Positions 35,613 to 44,967 of a DNA stretch of 52,866 bases are shown one piece after another. This stretch comes from JAUVKA01 sp964465145 (GTDB lineage Bacteria; Bacteroidota; Bacteroidia; Bacteroidales; UBA12481): positions 1-52,866 of the forward strand of contig CAYXJR010000023.1 of assembly GCA_964465145.1 (NCBI GenBank), written 5' to 3'. The translations under genes were made by a program, and so were the position numbers. Numbering within the stretch: the first letter of the stretch is position 1; the number at the start of each line of letters is the position of its first letter. The notes under the pieces were generated by a model that worked only from the letters and a program-made list of their open reading frames with translations, did not search any database and was not told the DNA's origin.

Positions 35613-38600
35613 ATGAAATTTATTGAAATTAGAGGAGCCAGAGAGCACAATCTTAAATCTGTTTCGGTTCGTATTCCAAGAAATTGTTTTGTTTTGGTGA
35701 CTGGAGTATCTGGGTCTGGCAAATCATCTCTGGTTCAGAATGTTATTGCCAATGAGGGACAAAGACTTTATCTCAGTCAGTTAAATTCAAGAGCCCGGCA
35801 GTATTTTGGACGAATGAGCAAACCGGAGGTGGAATCCATTAGTGGTTTATCGCCTGTGGTGGCATTAGACCAGGTTTCTTTTTCAAGCAATGTTAGGTCA
35901 ACAGTTGGCACCCTCAGTGAATTGTATGATATGCTGCGCCTCCTGTTTGCCAGGTTCTCTCATTCTTCGATAAATCATGAAACTACTCCTTTAAGATCCC
36001 TCTTTTCCTTTAACCATCAGAAAGGAGCTTGCCCGAACTGCAATGGACTGGGCCGTGAAGAGTATATCGATCCGGAAACCTTCATAAAAAGTCCCGGGAA
36101 ATCTGTCATGGAAGGGGCTCTCAGCCTAACTTCTCCTGACGGTTATGTCATATATTCCCAGGTTACTCTTGATGTGTTGGAACAGGTTTGCCTGGCCGAA
36201 GGATTTAACCTGGGTGTTCCCTGGGACCGCTTGAGTGATAGGGAAAAAGATGTTATTCTTTACGGGAGTAAGAAAATCAAAATACCCTTCGGAAAACATC
36301 CTCTGGAATCTCGGATGAAATGGTCGGGGATTACTGCAAAGCCCAGGGATGAAGGTTATTACCGGGGTATGATCCCCATCATGGAGGAGATATTGCACAG
36401 AGATAGAAATAAAAATATCCTTAAGTATACACGTTCCAGGCTTTGTAAAACATGCCAGGGAAAGCGTTTAAATCAGGAGGCTTTATCTTATCAATGGCAC
36501 AATAATGATATTGCTGGTTGGGCGGCTATGTCAATTGAAGAATTACTGGAAAGAGTATTGACACTTATTTCAGAAACAGGAATGGGAGATGGGGAAATAC
36601 GGATTCTTAATTCTATGATTGAAAGGATGAGGGTCATAGTCAGGCTAGGTATCGATTATCTCACTCTTGACCGGGAGAGTGTGTCCCTTTCAAACGGGGA
36701 GATAAAAAGGCTTCGTTTATCTACCCTTCTCCAGGATGTACTTTGCGGTCTTGTTTATACCCTGGATGAACCTACCGTCGGCCTTCATCCGAGGGACCAT
36801 GAGAACCTTCTCCAAATAATGCGGGAAGTATGTGACAGGGGAAATACTCTTATCGTGATTGACCATAAAAATATTGGCTTTGACTATGCTGATTATTGGA
36901 TTGAATTAGGTCCGGGAGCTGGATATAAAGGAGGAGAGTTGCTAGTAGAGGGCGATCATCTGGATTTGAAACAAATGCCCGATTTCCATAATAGTTTATC
37001 ATGGGCTTATCTTAGCGGATCAGTAGCAATACATAGGGAGAAAAAGGCCATTGACAATCCGGAATGGATTGTTGCCGACAAAGTAGATTTACATAATTTG
37101 GATTCCTTAAATGTTAGATTCCTGGCACATCATCTAAACATCATATGCGGGGTTTCCGGAGCAGGTAAGACCTCCTTGCTTAATGGAACAATTTACCCTT
37201 TATTATGCGGTGACAAAATACATAATTCTCATGCGTACATTAAATTGGATGGATCCATTCAAAAAGTAATTAGAATAGATCAAAAGCCTATCGGCAGGAA
37301 TTCGAGGAGCAATCCGGCAACTTATACGAAGCTGTTTGACAGGATCAGGGATCTGTTCGGTAGCCTGCCAGAAGTGGCTGAACGTGGTTGGGATAAATCT
37401 CATTTTTCTTTTAACGTGGAAGGTGGGCGCTGCCCCGAATGCAAAGGAGCAGGAGCCACGGAGATGGGGCTTAGTTACCTGGGCAGTGTAGAAATTGTTT
37501 GTGAATCCTGTCAGGGAAAAAGATTTACTAACGAAACCCTGGAAATACGATACCGGGATAAGAATATTTATGAAATATTGCAAATGGAGGTTGACGAAGC
37601 TCTTGATTTTTTTCAGGAGGAAAAGTCCATTGCACCTTTTGCGAAATGGCTGTCAAAACTCGGGTTGGGATACCTGAAATTAGGCCAACCTTCAGGAACG
37701 CTCTCTGGTGGTGAGGCCCAACGCATCAAACTTGCTACTGAACTGGTGAGGCCCTCGAAAGGGCATACTGTGTATTTGCTCGATGAACCAGCAAGCGGTT
37801 TGCATCCTTTTGATATTCAGATTCTTTTAGATGCACTGGATGAACTTGTCAAAAATGGCCACACACTGATAATAGTGGAGCATGATCCTGATCTTGTTGC
37901 CCTGGCCGATTGGTTGGTTGAACTTGGACCCGGTGGAGGAACCAAGGGAGGCAGGCTGATTTTTTCCGGAACACCCGACGAGCTAAAAAGCAGGGAAACA
38001 CCTATGTCTTTAGCCGTTAGAAAAAATATTGAAAGACGCAAAAACCGAACTGATATACTATTGCCAGGTTTGAATAATGATGTGAATAAAGGGGAATTTA
38101 TTGCCATGAATGGTATTAGGACACATAACCTGAAAGGCATTAATATTCAAATTCCTAAAAATAAGGTTACAGCCTTTACTGGAGTTTCCGGATCTGGAAA
38201 AACCAGTTTGGTATACGATACTCTTTATGCAAGTGCCCAGTTCTATTTTTCTCAGACGTTTTCAACTAATGTTCGCTCAATGGTTGGGGGCAATCAACCA
38301 GGGGAATTTCAATCAGCCAGTGGTCTGTTACCCTCCCTGGCAATAAAACAGAAGGTTCAACAGTTTAATCCCAGGTCAACACTGGCCACCCTGTCAGGTA
38401 TCCTGCCCGTTCTGAGGTTATTGTTTTCCAGATTTGCCGAGGATTCTAACGGGAATCGACCAGGATTGTTGGCCAGGCAATTTTCTTTCAATGATAAATC
38501 CGGTGCCTGTGTAAATTGCTCCGGGATAGGTGCTGTTAAAGAAGCCAGCCCACGAATACTAGTTACACACCCCCATTTGTCTGTTTATCGGGGAGCCCTG

Positions 38601-40475
38601 ATAGGGACCAAAGCAGGAAGTTTTTTTGCAGAACAGGATGGTCAATATCTTGCTATTTTAAAGGCAGTTGAAAAGCATTGGGGGAAAGACTTTTCCTGCA
38701 ATTGGGAATTTCTTTCCACTCATGACCAGCAACTAATACTTTATGGAACCGGACTGGCAGAATATGATGTAATATGGGGTTACAGAAGAAAGAGCCTATC
38801 AGGTACCCATAGCTTTACTTCTGTGTGGAAGGGATTTTCTAATCTTATTACCGAGGAATACTTCAAAAGAGCAGGAACCACCAGGCAGGAAAGATTTGAG
38901 AATGTGATGATAGAAGTTACCTGCCCAGTATGCCAGGGTCACCGGATCAACCCCGACCGATTGAAATATGCCCTTGGTTCAAGGAGTATTGCGGAATGGC
39001 TTGATTTATCTGTGGAGGATTGTTATAATAATATACAAATATTTACTGATCTACTGACAGGATTTAAGTACCATATTGAGGAAATTCAGCTAATTAAACT
39101 CTCCCTCCAGGGAATTGTTAAAGTCCTTTCGGCTATTATTAAGCTCGGCATGGGTTATCTCCAGCTAAACCGCTCAGTTTCAAGTCTTTCGTCCGGTGAA
39201 TACCAGAGAGTACGCCTCTCCTCTCAACTTGGATCCGAACTGACAGGCCTCCTCTACCTGGTTGACGAGCCCTCAACAGCATTGCATCCTTCAAACCTGG
39301 AGGAATTATGGGACGTTTTTCAAACCATTTGTTCTAAGGGAAATACAGTGGTAATGGTGGATCATAATCCGCTATTTTATCAAAATGCTGATGTGATTTA
39401 TGAACTGGGACCAGGAGGAGGAGATGAGGGTGGTGAAATTATTAGCCGGCAAGAAAATAATAAAGGGGAAAAGAAGGAGCAGAAAAGAAAGGGCAGCATT
39501 GATCTTCCTTCAAAAAGAGAATATTTTGATTCAGGAGATCTTATCGGTTCTCTAACAAATCTTAATACAAATAATCTCTGTATCGATGAGGTATCTATTC
39601 CCAGGGGTTGGACTTGTATTGTTGGTGTTTCAGGAAGTGGGAAAAGCACTCTCATGAACGAATTGATAAAGCAACTCCCGGATGATCATGAGTTGGGTCA
39701 TATAATTATTCCGCAAAAGGTCCTTTCAAACTGGTTGTGGCATCATAACCCCCTGTATGGACTTGGAATATACGAAAAGGCCAGGAAGGAGTTCTGCTCT
39801 TCAATACCAGGAGACCAGGGACTTGTTAAACACGATTATTTTCTGCCTACCAGGAAAGGCGGGAGATGTGAAGTTTGTCAGGGGAAAGGAACTCAAAGTG
39901 TATCCCTGGATTTTTTTGGACATAGCCTTATTCAATGTGAAATATGCCAGGGTACAGGATTTACTAAGGCAGCCAGGGAATTCAAGTCATACGGATTGAG
40001 TTTTGATCAATTTTTGAACATGCCACTGAATGCTATTCTTAACTCAGGTAACTGGCCGGGAATTTATCCCAGGATAGAAGTGGCAGTGCGAATGGGACTT
40101 GGATATCTAAGGGCCGGACAGGATGGTAACAGCTTGTCACCAGGAGAAAAGCAAAGGCTGTTGCTGGTAAGAGAATTATGCCAGGGGAGTAAAGAGAAAA
40201 ACATTTATCTTTTTGATGAGCCTGCGAGAGGCCTGCATACAAAGGATACTTCGAGGTTTATTCTTCTGATCAGGGAGTTAATTGAAAATGGTCACAGTGT
40301 TGTTATGGTTGAGCATAACCCTGAATTGATCGTTCATGCTGATTGGGCTATTGAACTTGGTCCGGGGGGAGGCGAAATGGGCGGCCAAATAATATTTGCT
40401 GGCGACCCGCGCGAGATGGTTGACAAAAGCAATACTCCCACAGGTCAGGTACTTAAGCGCCTGAGGTACACATGA
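35613..40475 (+). CDS. Tandem fusion of two UvrA-like ABC ATPases without UvrB-binding domains
   Basis: 1620 residues containing two complete UvrA-like modules (~1-820, ~828-1620), hence four ATPase domains. Walker A motifs sit near 31 (GVSGSGKSS), 513 (GVSGAGKTS), 857 (GVSGSGKTS) and 1338 (GVSGSGKST). Signatures read LSNGE, LSGGE, LSSGE and LSPGE, so only the second is canonical. All four Walker B motifs are intact (LDEPTVGLHP, LDEPASGLHP, VDEPSTALHP, FDEPARGLHT). Zinc-type CxxC pairs occur in both modules. In both, the sequence passes straight from RLLFARF/RLLFSRF to FSFN...GAC.NC, the point where canonical UvrA (~940 aa) carries its UvrB-binding domain. This makes it a UvrA2/DrrC-like protein, possibly for DNA-binding-drug tolerance, with dimerisation built into one chain. 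Confidence 0.93.
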   Translation: MKFIEIRGAREHNLKSVSVRIPRNCFVLVTGVSGSGKSSLVQNVIANEGQRLYLSQLNSRARQYFGRMSKPEVESISGLSPVVALDQVSFSSNVRSTVGTLSELYDMLRLLFARFSHSSINHETTPLRSLFSFNHQKGACPNCNGLGREEYIDPETFIKSPGKSVMEGALSLTSPDGYVIYSQVTLDVLEQVCLAEGFNLGVPWDRLSDREKDVILYGSKKIKIPFGKHPLESRMKWSGITAKPRDEGYYRGMIPIMEEILHRDRNKNILKYTRSRLCKTCQGKRLNQEALSYQWHNNDIAGWAAMSIEELLERVLTLISETGMGDGEIRILNSMIERMRVIVRLGIDYLTLDRESVSLSNGEIKRLRLSTLLQDVLCGLVYTLDEPTVGLHPRDHENLLQIMREVCDRGNTLIVIDHKNIGFDYADYWIELGPGAGYKGGELLVEGDHLDLKQMPDFHNSLSWAYLSGSVAIHREKKAIDNPEWIVADKVDLHNLDSLNVRFLAHHLNIICGVSGAGKTSLLNGTIYPLLCGDKIHNSHAYIKLDGSIQKVIRIDQKPIGRNSRSNPATYTKLFDRIRDLFGSLPEVAERGWDKSHFSFNVEGGRCPECKGAGATEMGLSYLGSVEIVCESCQGKRFTNETLEIRYRDKNIYEILQMEVDEALDFFQEEKSIAPFAKWLSKLGLGYLKLGQPSGTLSGGEAQRIKLATELVRPSKGHTVYLLDEPASGLHPFDIQILLDALDELVKNGHTLIIVEHDPDLVALADWLVELGPGGGTKGGRLIFSGTPDELKSRETPMSLAVRKNIERRKNRTDILLPGLNNDVNKGEFIAMNGIRTHNLKGINIQIPKNKVTAFTGVSGSGKTSLVYDTLYASAQFYFSQTFSTNVRSMVGGNQPGEFQSASGLLPSLAIKQKVQQFNPRSTLATLSGILPVLRLLFSRFAEDSNGNRPGLLARQFSFNDKSGACVNCSGIGAVKEASPRILVTHPHLSVYRGALIGTKAGSFFAEQDGQYLAILKAVEKHWGKDFSCNWEFLSTHDQQLILYGTGLAEYDVIWGYRRKSLSGTHSFTSVWKGFSNLITEEYFKRAGTTRQERFENVMIEVTCPVCQGHRINPDRLKYALGSRSIAEWLDLSVEDCYNNIQIFTDLLTGFKYHIEEIQLIKLSLQGIVKVLSAIIKLGMGYLQLNRSVSSLSSGEYQRVRLSSQLGSELTGLLYLVDEPSTALHPSNLEELWDVFQTICSKGNTVVMVDHNPLFYQNADVIYELGPGGGDEGGEIISRQENNKGEKKEQKRKGSIDLPSKREYFDSGDLIGSLTNLNTNNLCIDEVSIPRGWTCIVGVSGSGKSTLMNELIKQLPDDHELGHIIIPQKVLSNWLWHHNPLYGLGIYEKARKEFCSSIPGDQGLVKHDYFLPTRKGGRCEVCQGKGTQSVSLDFFGHSLIQCEICQGTGFTKAAREFKSYGLSFDQFLNMPLNAILNSGNWPGIYPRIEVAVRMGLGYLRAGQDGNSLSPGEKQRLLLVRELCQGSKEKNIYLFDEPARGLHTKDTSRFILLIRELIENGHSVVMVEHNPELIVHADWAIELGPGGGEMGGQIIFAGDPREMVDKSNTPTGQVLKRLRYT

Positions 40476-40545
40476 GTTGATAATTCATTAAATACCATTA
40501 GTAATTTTTTCATATTTTTATGCCTCTTTCGAAATAGTGGAAAGT

Positions 40546-43269
40546 ATGTTTAAGTTTCACAAATTACAGATAATTAATAGTTTACTTTTGTTTGTCCTGG
40601 TAGTTTCTGCCGGATACGGGCAATCAAAATCTATTAATTTCCTTTGGGAGGACAAGCAGAAAAAAGAAAGTAATGGCAGCTTGATTCTTGAATGGCAAAA
40701 TGATCTGGTTTTAAACCGATGGAAACTACATATTAACGTTGTTTGGTATAATGCCAGGGGTGAGACTATTTCAGATCCGGAAACAAAACCATTTATCTAT
40801 TTATCAGAATATGATCTCGAAAAAAAGACCGATAAGGTGGTCAAGTGTTTAAATTTCAGTGTCTCCAATAAAATTTATGATTTACAGTTTCAGGATTCCG
40901 GAGAGCTTAGGTTTGAGTTGCCTCCCGAAACAGAGAAACCGGGGACTCTTGAAATAGTATTTAAATATTCTTTATCCTGGGAAGATATTGCATTGGCTAA
41001 TATTGACCCAATAACCATTCCCAATCAAAAAAAGGTAGTTATCACCCTTCCTGATACTCGGGTAAAAGCTGTTGAACAGGTGGATAATAGAAATGCTGAA
41101 GGAAAGGATTCTTCCAGGCTTGACAGTGATCAAAATACTGACAAAAATTGTTTTTTGGTTAGAAGAGAACTTACCGTTTTGGTAAGCAGATTGGAAGAAT
41201 TCAGCAGGCTTTTAGGACAGGAGGATGGCAAAATCGGCCTGATAAGGGGAGAGATCTCTGCTTTTGAGCCAAGTGACACAATCCAAAAGAATGAAATTGA
41301 ATCTAAGCTGCAAACTTCACTCAATAGTGCAACCGTAATATTGAGTAAAATTGATTCAATTTTTCCTGAGATAAGAAGGGTTTCCGACATTCTCAATGGA
41401 AAAATATTTCCTGAAGATTCTGCTATCCGATATCAGCGGAAGGTTGATGAATTAAATAATGATTTTCGCGCTCTTAGAGTTGAATTTGTCCAAAGCAGGG
41501 GCCAAATCTGGACCTTGTTTGAGGAGTTGGGTAGTTCCTTCCCGGATTTGATCCTGACTAACTTAAAGAAAAACCTTGAAGATAAATACATCAATGTCTT
41601 CCAGGAACAACTTGCCTCTATCCAGGATATACAGAATAGTTATTCACAAATTGAACCAGGACTTCTGGAGGAGATAAGAAAAGGCCCGAAAAAGGCTCAG
41701 AATAACAGTGTCCTGGAAGGATTTCGTCAGGCACATGGACAAATAAAAGCCAGCCTCGATTCGCTCAATAATAATCATAAGGAGGACTATTTTAATTATC
41801 GGGAAGGTATAGAAGAAACCGGTGCTATAAACTCACTTGAGAACCTTCATCTGCGTTTTAATGATATCTATGGCAACACAGGTAACAGCATCAATATTAT
41901 GGACCTGGAGATGTCGAGGTTGGATGTTGCCATTAATGAGCAAAATATCAAGCCTTCCATGCGAAACCTGATTATTGGAGGAAGTATTTTTTTGTTCTTT
42001 GTGCTGCTTATATTACTGGCCAGACGGGTAAGGCAGAATGAAAGAAAATCCCAAACTTCAGTAAGGGCTGGTGTTACTGCTAAATCAGCTGATGGCGGGG
42101 TATTTGATTTGCTTGAAGATAATATAGAACAACCCGCTGAGTACTATAAAATGAATGTGCCGCTGGATCATCCGGATATGATGCTGACGGAATTGCATTT
42201 TCACATCAGGGTAATCAAATCGGTTTACCAACTTTTACAAGGAGCCTTATTAGCTAAAGATCCTGAGAATTTTGGCGGCCTGTTTTTCGGCCGACAATAT
42301 AAGGCTATCGGCATATCCATTGGTCGCCATATCCTTTTAGTTGAGAAAGTGGTGCCGGCATCAAACATAAGAACTGATATGACCCCCGGGAATGAAGGCG
42401 GGGTTGTTTTGGTTGAAGAAATAGAAAAACTGATAGGTGAGAATAAGAAGCTGGCCCTTTTAGGATGGTTTACTTCTGCCATAGCCAAAGATTTGGAAAT
42501 GCCAGACAATCTGGTTAAAGTCCATCGTACGTTTTTCAGGGATAAGTGGCAGATAGCCTGTCTTATTCATCCTGTTAGTGATAGTCTGAATTCCGGAGTC
42601 TTCATCCGCAGAAAGAGTGGTTTCTTTGATACCATCCCAACTGAAGAATATCAGCTTAAATGGGATGATCTATACCAGTTTGCTATCAATCCACCTTTGA
42701 AAAGCCAGTTGGAGGAAAAAAAGAAACCAAACACTGCGGATTATTTGAAAATCAACCTAAATGAGAATTGGTGCGATTCCATTGTAGAAAGGGTGTTTTT
42801 GCATCCCTCTGTTTTACTTGATATTTCTTCGGAGAAAAGCAACAGGGAACAATTAGCATCCGGACAAATGGCAAATGGTTTCTTCTATGGCGAAGCCTGG
42901 ACCATAAAAAATGATGATCAGGATCAGTTGGCATTTGAGATTTTTATTAACAAGTTTGCCGTTGCATCCAATAGTGAAAACCCAAGGGATCTACCGGGCT
43001 TTGACTTATTGGGCTGGTTGAGATTTGAGGCATCGGAGATTTTCGAATCCCTGAAACAAGCCATTCCTTACCATACTGAGGTTTTTAATTCCCCATATCA
43101 ACTGGCTGTCTTTGTGAATACTCAGACGAATGAATTAAGGTTTTTCTCCAGGAAGCATACCATGGAGATGAATAATAATACCATTGAAACCGAGGAGTTT
43201 AACCTGGGCTCCCTTATTGAAAGTGCTAAATCCCATAAACCTTCATCTGAAAATAATATCACTGGTTAA
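40546..43269 (+). CDS. Membrane-anchored coiled-coil protein with two degenerate MPN/JAB-like domains
   Basis: 907 residues from the ATG at 40546; a GTG three codons earlier is possible. Layout: a signal peptide or anchor (LQIINSLLLFVLVVSAGYGQ), a beta-rich domain (~25-165), a long helical, coiled-coil-like stretch (~195-465), a transmembrane helix (~475-495, IIGGSIFLFFVLLILLARRV), then two related C-terminal domains. Domain 1 (~545-692) has FHIRVIKSVYQLL, GGLFFGR, ALLGWFTS, VHRTFF, CLIHPVSDSLNSGVFIRR. Domain 2 (~741-872) has VFLHPSVLLDI, NGFFYGE, DLLGWLRF, YHTEVFNSPYQLAVFVNT, LRFFSRK. The order 'GlffG ... llGW ... H..vF ... lv.p' is that of MPN (JAB/Mov34) domains, but the metal-binding HxH is missing, so neither should be a protease. 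Topology and family assignment are inference. Confidence 0.75.
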   Translation: MFKFHKLQIINSLLLFVLVVSAGYGQSKSINFLWEDKQKKESNGSLILEWQNDLVLNRWKLHINVVWYNARGETISDPETKPFIYLSEYDLEKKTDKVVKCLNFSVSNKIYDLQFQDSGELRFELPPETEKPGTLEIVFKYSLSWEDIALANIDPITIPNQKKVVITLPDTRVKAVEQVDNRNAEGKDSSRLDSDQNTDKNCFLVRRELTVLVSRLEEFSRLLGQEDGKIGLIRGEISAFEPSDTIQKNEIESKLQTSLNSATVILSKIDSIFPEIRRVSDILNGKIFPEDSAIRYQRKVDELNNDFRALRVEFVQSRGQIWTLFEELGSSFPDLILTNLKKNLEDKYINVFQEQLASIQDIQNSYSQIEPGLLEEIRKGPKKAQNNSVLEGFRQAHGQIKASLDSLNNNHKEDYFNYREGIEETGAINSLENLHLRFNDIYGNTGNSINIMDLEMSRLDVAINEQNIKPSMRNLIIGGSIFLFFVLLILLARRVRQNERKSQTSVRAGVTAKSADGGVFDLLEDNIEQPAEYYKMNVPLDHPDMMLTELHFHIRVIKSVYQLLQGALLAKDPENFGGLFFGRQYKAIGISIGRHILLVEKVVPASNIRTDMTPGNEGGVVLVEEIEKLIGENKKLALLGWFTSAIAKDLEMPDNLVKVHRTFFRDKWQIACLIHPVSDSLNSGVFIRRKSGFFDTIPTEEYQLKWDDLYQFAINPPLKSQLEEKKKPNTADYLKINLNENWCDSIVERVFLHPSVLLDISSEKSNREQLASGQMANGFFYGEAWTIKNDDQDQLAFEIFINKFAVASNSENPRDLPGFDLLGWLRFEASEIFESLKQAIPYHTEVFNSPYQLAVFVNTQTNELRFFSRKHTMEMNNNTIETEEFNLGSLIESAKSHKPSSENNITG

Positions 43270-43329
43270 TATATTATCAGACACCAATTGTGTATTTTTA
43301 GCCGAAGTTGTACCATCCGCCTGGGATAA

Positions 43330-44583
43330 ATGAATCAATACTGCTGTCATATATTCAAGACCCTCAAACTGACTCTGCTGGGCATACTCCTGCCATTAGG
43401 TTCTTTTGCGCAGAATCAGATTAACACAGTTGAAGTTGAAGATTCTGTTAGAAGTCTGCTGGAAAAGTATGTAATCCTGGCTGGACAAATCAGGCCTGAG
43501 GTTCAGCCTGATCCCGCCCGTCCATTTATCCTGCTGTTCCGTAACCCTCTTGTTCAGGTTTATAATGATCTGAACGTAATACCGGGTTTGGATGTGATAA
43601 AAGTGAGATATTACAGTGAGACAATAAAAAATTTATTTCCGGAGGGACTAAAAACAAAAGTGGATTTTAGTAATCTGAAAATAGGAAAAATCCCTGATGA
43701 TGAAACAAACCGGAAGGTTGTGGAGGTTAAGGTGAAGAAAACTGTTGCAGGTGTAGTGAATGGACAAAAATACCAGCATACACAGAAGGTGATTTTTATG
43801 GTAGGATTTGATGTGGACAATGGGGAGCCCGGAAATTTTCTGATACATGGAATTAAACCTGTTGTGGAGCATGATCATGATTTAATACTTGCCGTGTCAC
43901 CTTCTATTTCAAGAATCCTTAATCATGATCTGCTGGATGATCAGCGGTTTGAGCTACCATGGGAGACATCCTGGAGAGCGGGCCTGCATTACCAATACAT
44001 GATTAGTTCATCCTGGGGCATTGGAATCGGTTTAGACGGTGCATTAAACAGGCATCGCCTGGTTTTAGATAAATTTGATCCAATGGAGGGACATAATCCT
44101 AACCTGTTAAATGTAGAGTGGGCAGGGGAATTGTACTATCTTGAATGTCCGCTTTATGCCGTATATCATTATCAGCTTTTTAACAGGATTATCCTGGAGG
44201 CCCAGGCTGGTGTATTTGGTGGTTATTGCATTTTCGAGGACATCCAAACCTCAGCTATGAACAGACACAGTGGTGAGCTATTGTATGGGGTTATGTCTGA
44301 TCCATTTGAGTATTCGAGTATTTCAAGATTCGACCTGGGAATAAGTATGGCTTTGGGAATTAGTTTTGTAATATCCCCGAGAATTAGCCTGTTCGCGCAG
44401 GTGGGATTCATGCAGGGATTGCATCCTCTGGAAAAAGATCCCGGCATTAATCTTGCTTATGGAATTTATCAGGGGCAGTATAATCCCCTGTTTTATAAAA
44501 CCAGTTCATCTAATTATAGCCAGTCATTTCCTGGAACAATCGGACTGACTTACAGAATATTTGGAAGTAAACTTTTATTATAA
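43330..44583 (+). CDS. Putative outer-membrane beta-barrel protein
   Basis: A 417-residue exported protein I do not recognise. The signal peptide is CHIFKTLKLTLLGILLPLGSFAQ. An N-terminal periplasmic part (~25-195) is followed by about 220 residues of alternating amphipathic strands with aromatic girdles (RAGLHYQYMISSSWGIGIGLDGAL; YYLECPLYAVYHYQLFNRIILEAQAGVFGGY; RISLFAQVGFMQGL). It ends ...GTIGLTYRIFGSKLLL, the porin-like pattern of small Bacteroidota outer-membrane barrels (~8-10 strands). It starts 60 bases after the MPN-like gene, and the lipoprotein gene behind it starts on the next base after its stop, so it is most likely in the same operon. Confidence 0.8.
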   Translation: MNQYCCHIFKTLKLTLLGILLPLGSFAQNQINTVEVEDSVRSLLEKYVILAGQIRPEVQPDPARPFILLFRNPLVQVYNDLNVIPGLDVIKVRYYSETIKNLFPEGLKTKVDFSNLKIGKIPDDETNRKVVEVKVKKTVAGVVNGQKYQHTQKVIFMVGFDVDNGEPGNFLIHGIKPVVEHDHDLILAVSPSISRILNHDLLDDQRFELPWETSWRAGLHYQYMISSSWGIGIGLDGALNRHRLVLDKFDPMEGHNPNLLNVEWAGELYYLECPLYAVYHYQLFNRIILEAQAGVFGGYCIFEDIQTSAMNRHSGELLYGVMSDPFEYSSISRFDLGISMALGISFVISPRISLFAQVGFMQGLHPLEKDPGINLAYGIYQGQYNPLFYKTSSSNYSQSFPGTIGLTYRIFGSKLLL

Positions 44584-44967
44584 GTGATAACAAGAATAAA
44601 AATAAGTAAAAAGTATCTTGCGGCAACAGTTTTACTGGTAATGTATCTTTGTTGCGTGTCATCCTGTACGAAACCAGATACTCAGCCGCAATTAGAACTT
44701 ACTGTTGTGAACATATCTGGACAACCTGTCTCCCAGGTGCTGGTTGGATTGTTCGACGAATTGGATCAGTGGAGCATGCTGGAAAATCCGGTGCAGGCAT
44801 GGCGTGAGACTGACCAGAGCGGTAAAGTTCTTTTTGTTGACTTGCATGAACAGGTTTATTATTTTTATGCTGATGGTGATTCATTGAGTAACATAGGACA
44901 TGAGATCAGATTGGATGAAGCTTTGAAAATAAATGAAATAAGGAGGGTAACCATTACAATAGAATGA
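44584..44967 (+). CDS. Small predicted lipoprotein with a beta-sandwich domain
   Basis: 127 residues starting at a GTG that directly abuts the TAA of the barrel gene (TAAGTG). The next ATG, at 44641, would destroy the signal peptide. The leader KKYLAATVLLVMYLCCVSSCTKP has a lipobox around Cys28. The mature part (LELTVVNISGQPVSQVLVGLFDEL...SGKVLFVDLHEQVYYFYADGD) looks like a carboxypeptidase-regulatory/Cna-B-like beta sandwich, as used in surface assemblies. Its stop overlaps the start of the PKD lipoprotein gene (ATGA), so translation is probably coupled both ways. Specific function unknown. Confidence 0.8.
   Translation: MITRIKISKKYLAATVLLVMYLCCVSSCTKPDTQPQLELTVVNISGQPVSQVLVGLFDELDQWSMLENPVQAWRETDQSGKVLFVDLHEQVYYFYADGDSLSNIGHEIRLDEALKINEIRRVTITIE

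Noticed and set aside
35613..40475. Canonical nucleotide-excision repair UvrA
   Set aside because: Both modules lack the UvrB-binding insertion and the total length is nearly double, so the ordinary uvrA name is not justified.
42178..43160. Active JAMM metalloprotease (deubiquitinase-like)
   Set aside because: The HxH and following Asp/Ser positions of the JAMM motif are missing in both copies; at best these are catalytically dead MPN-like folds.
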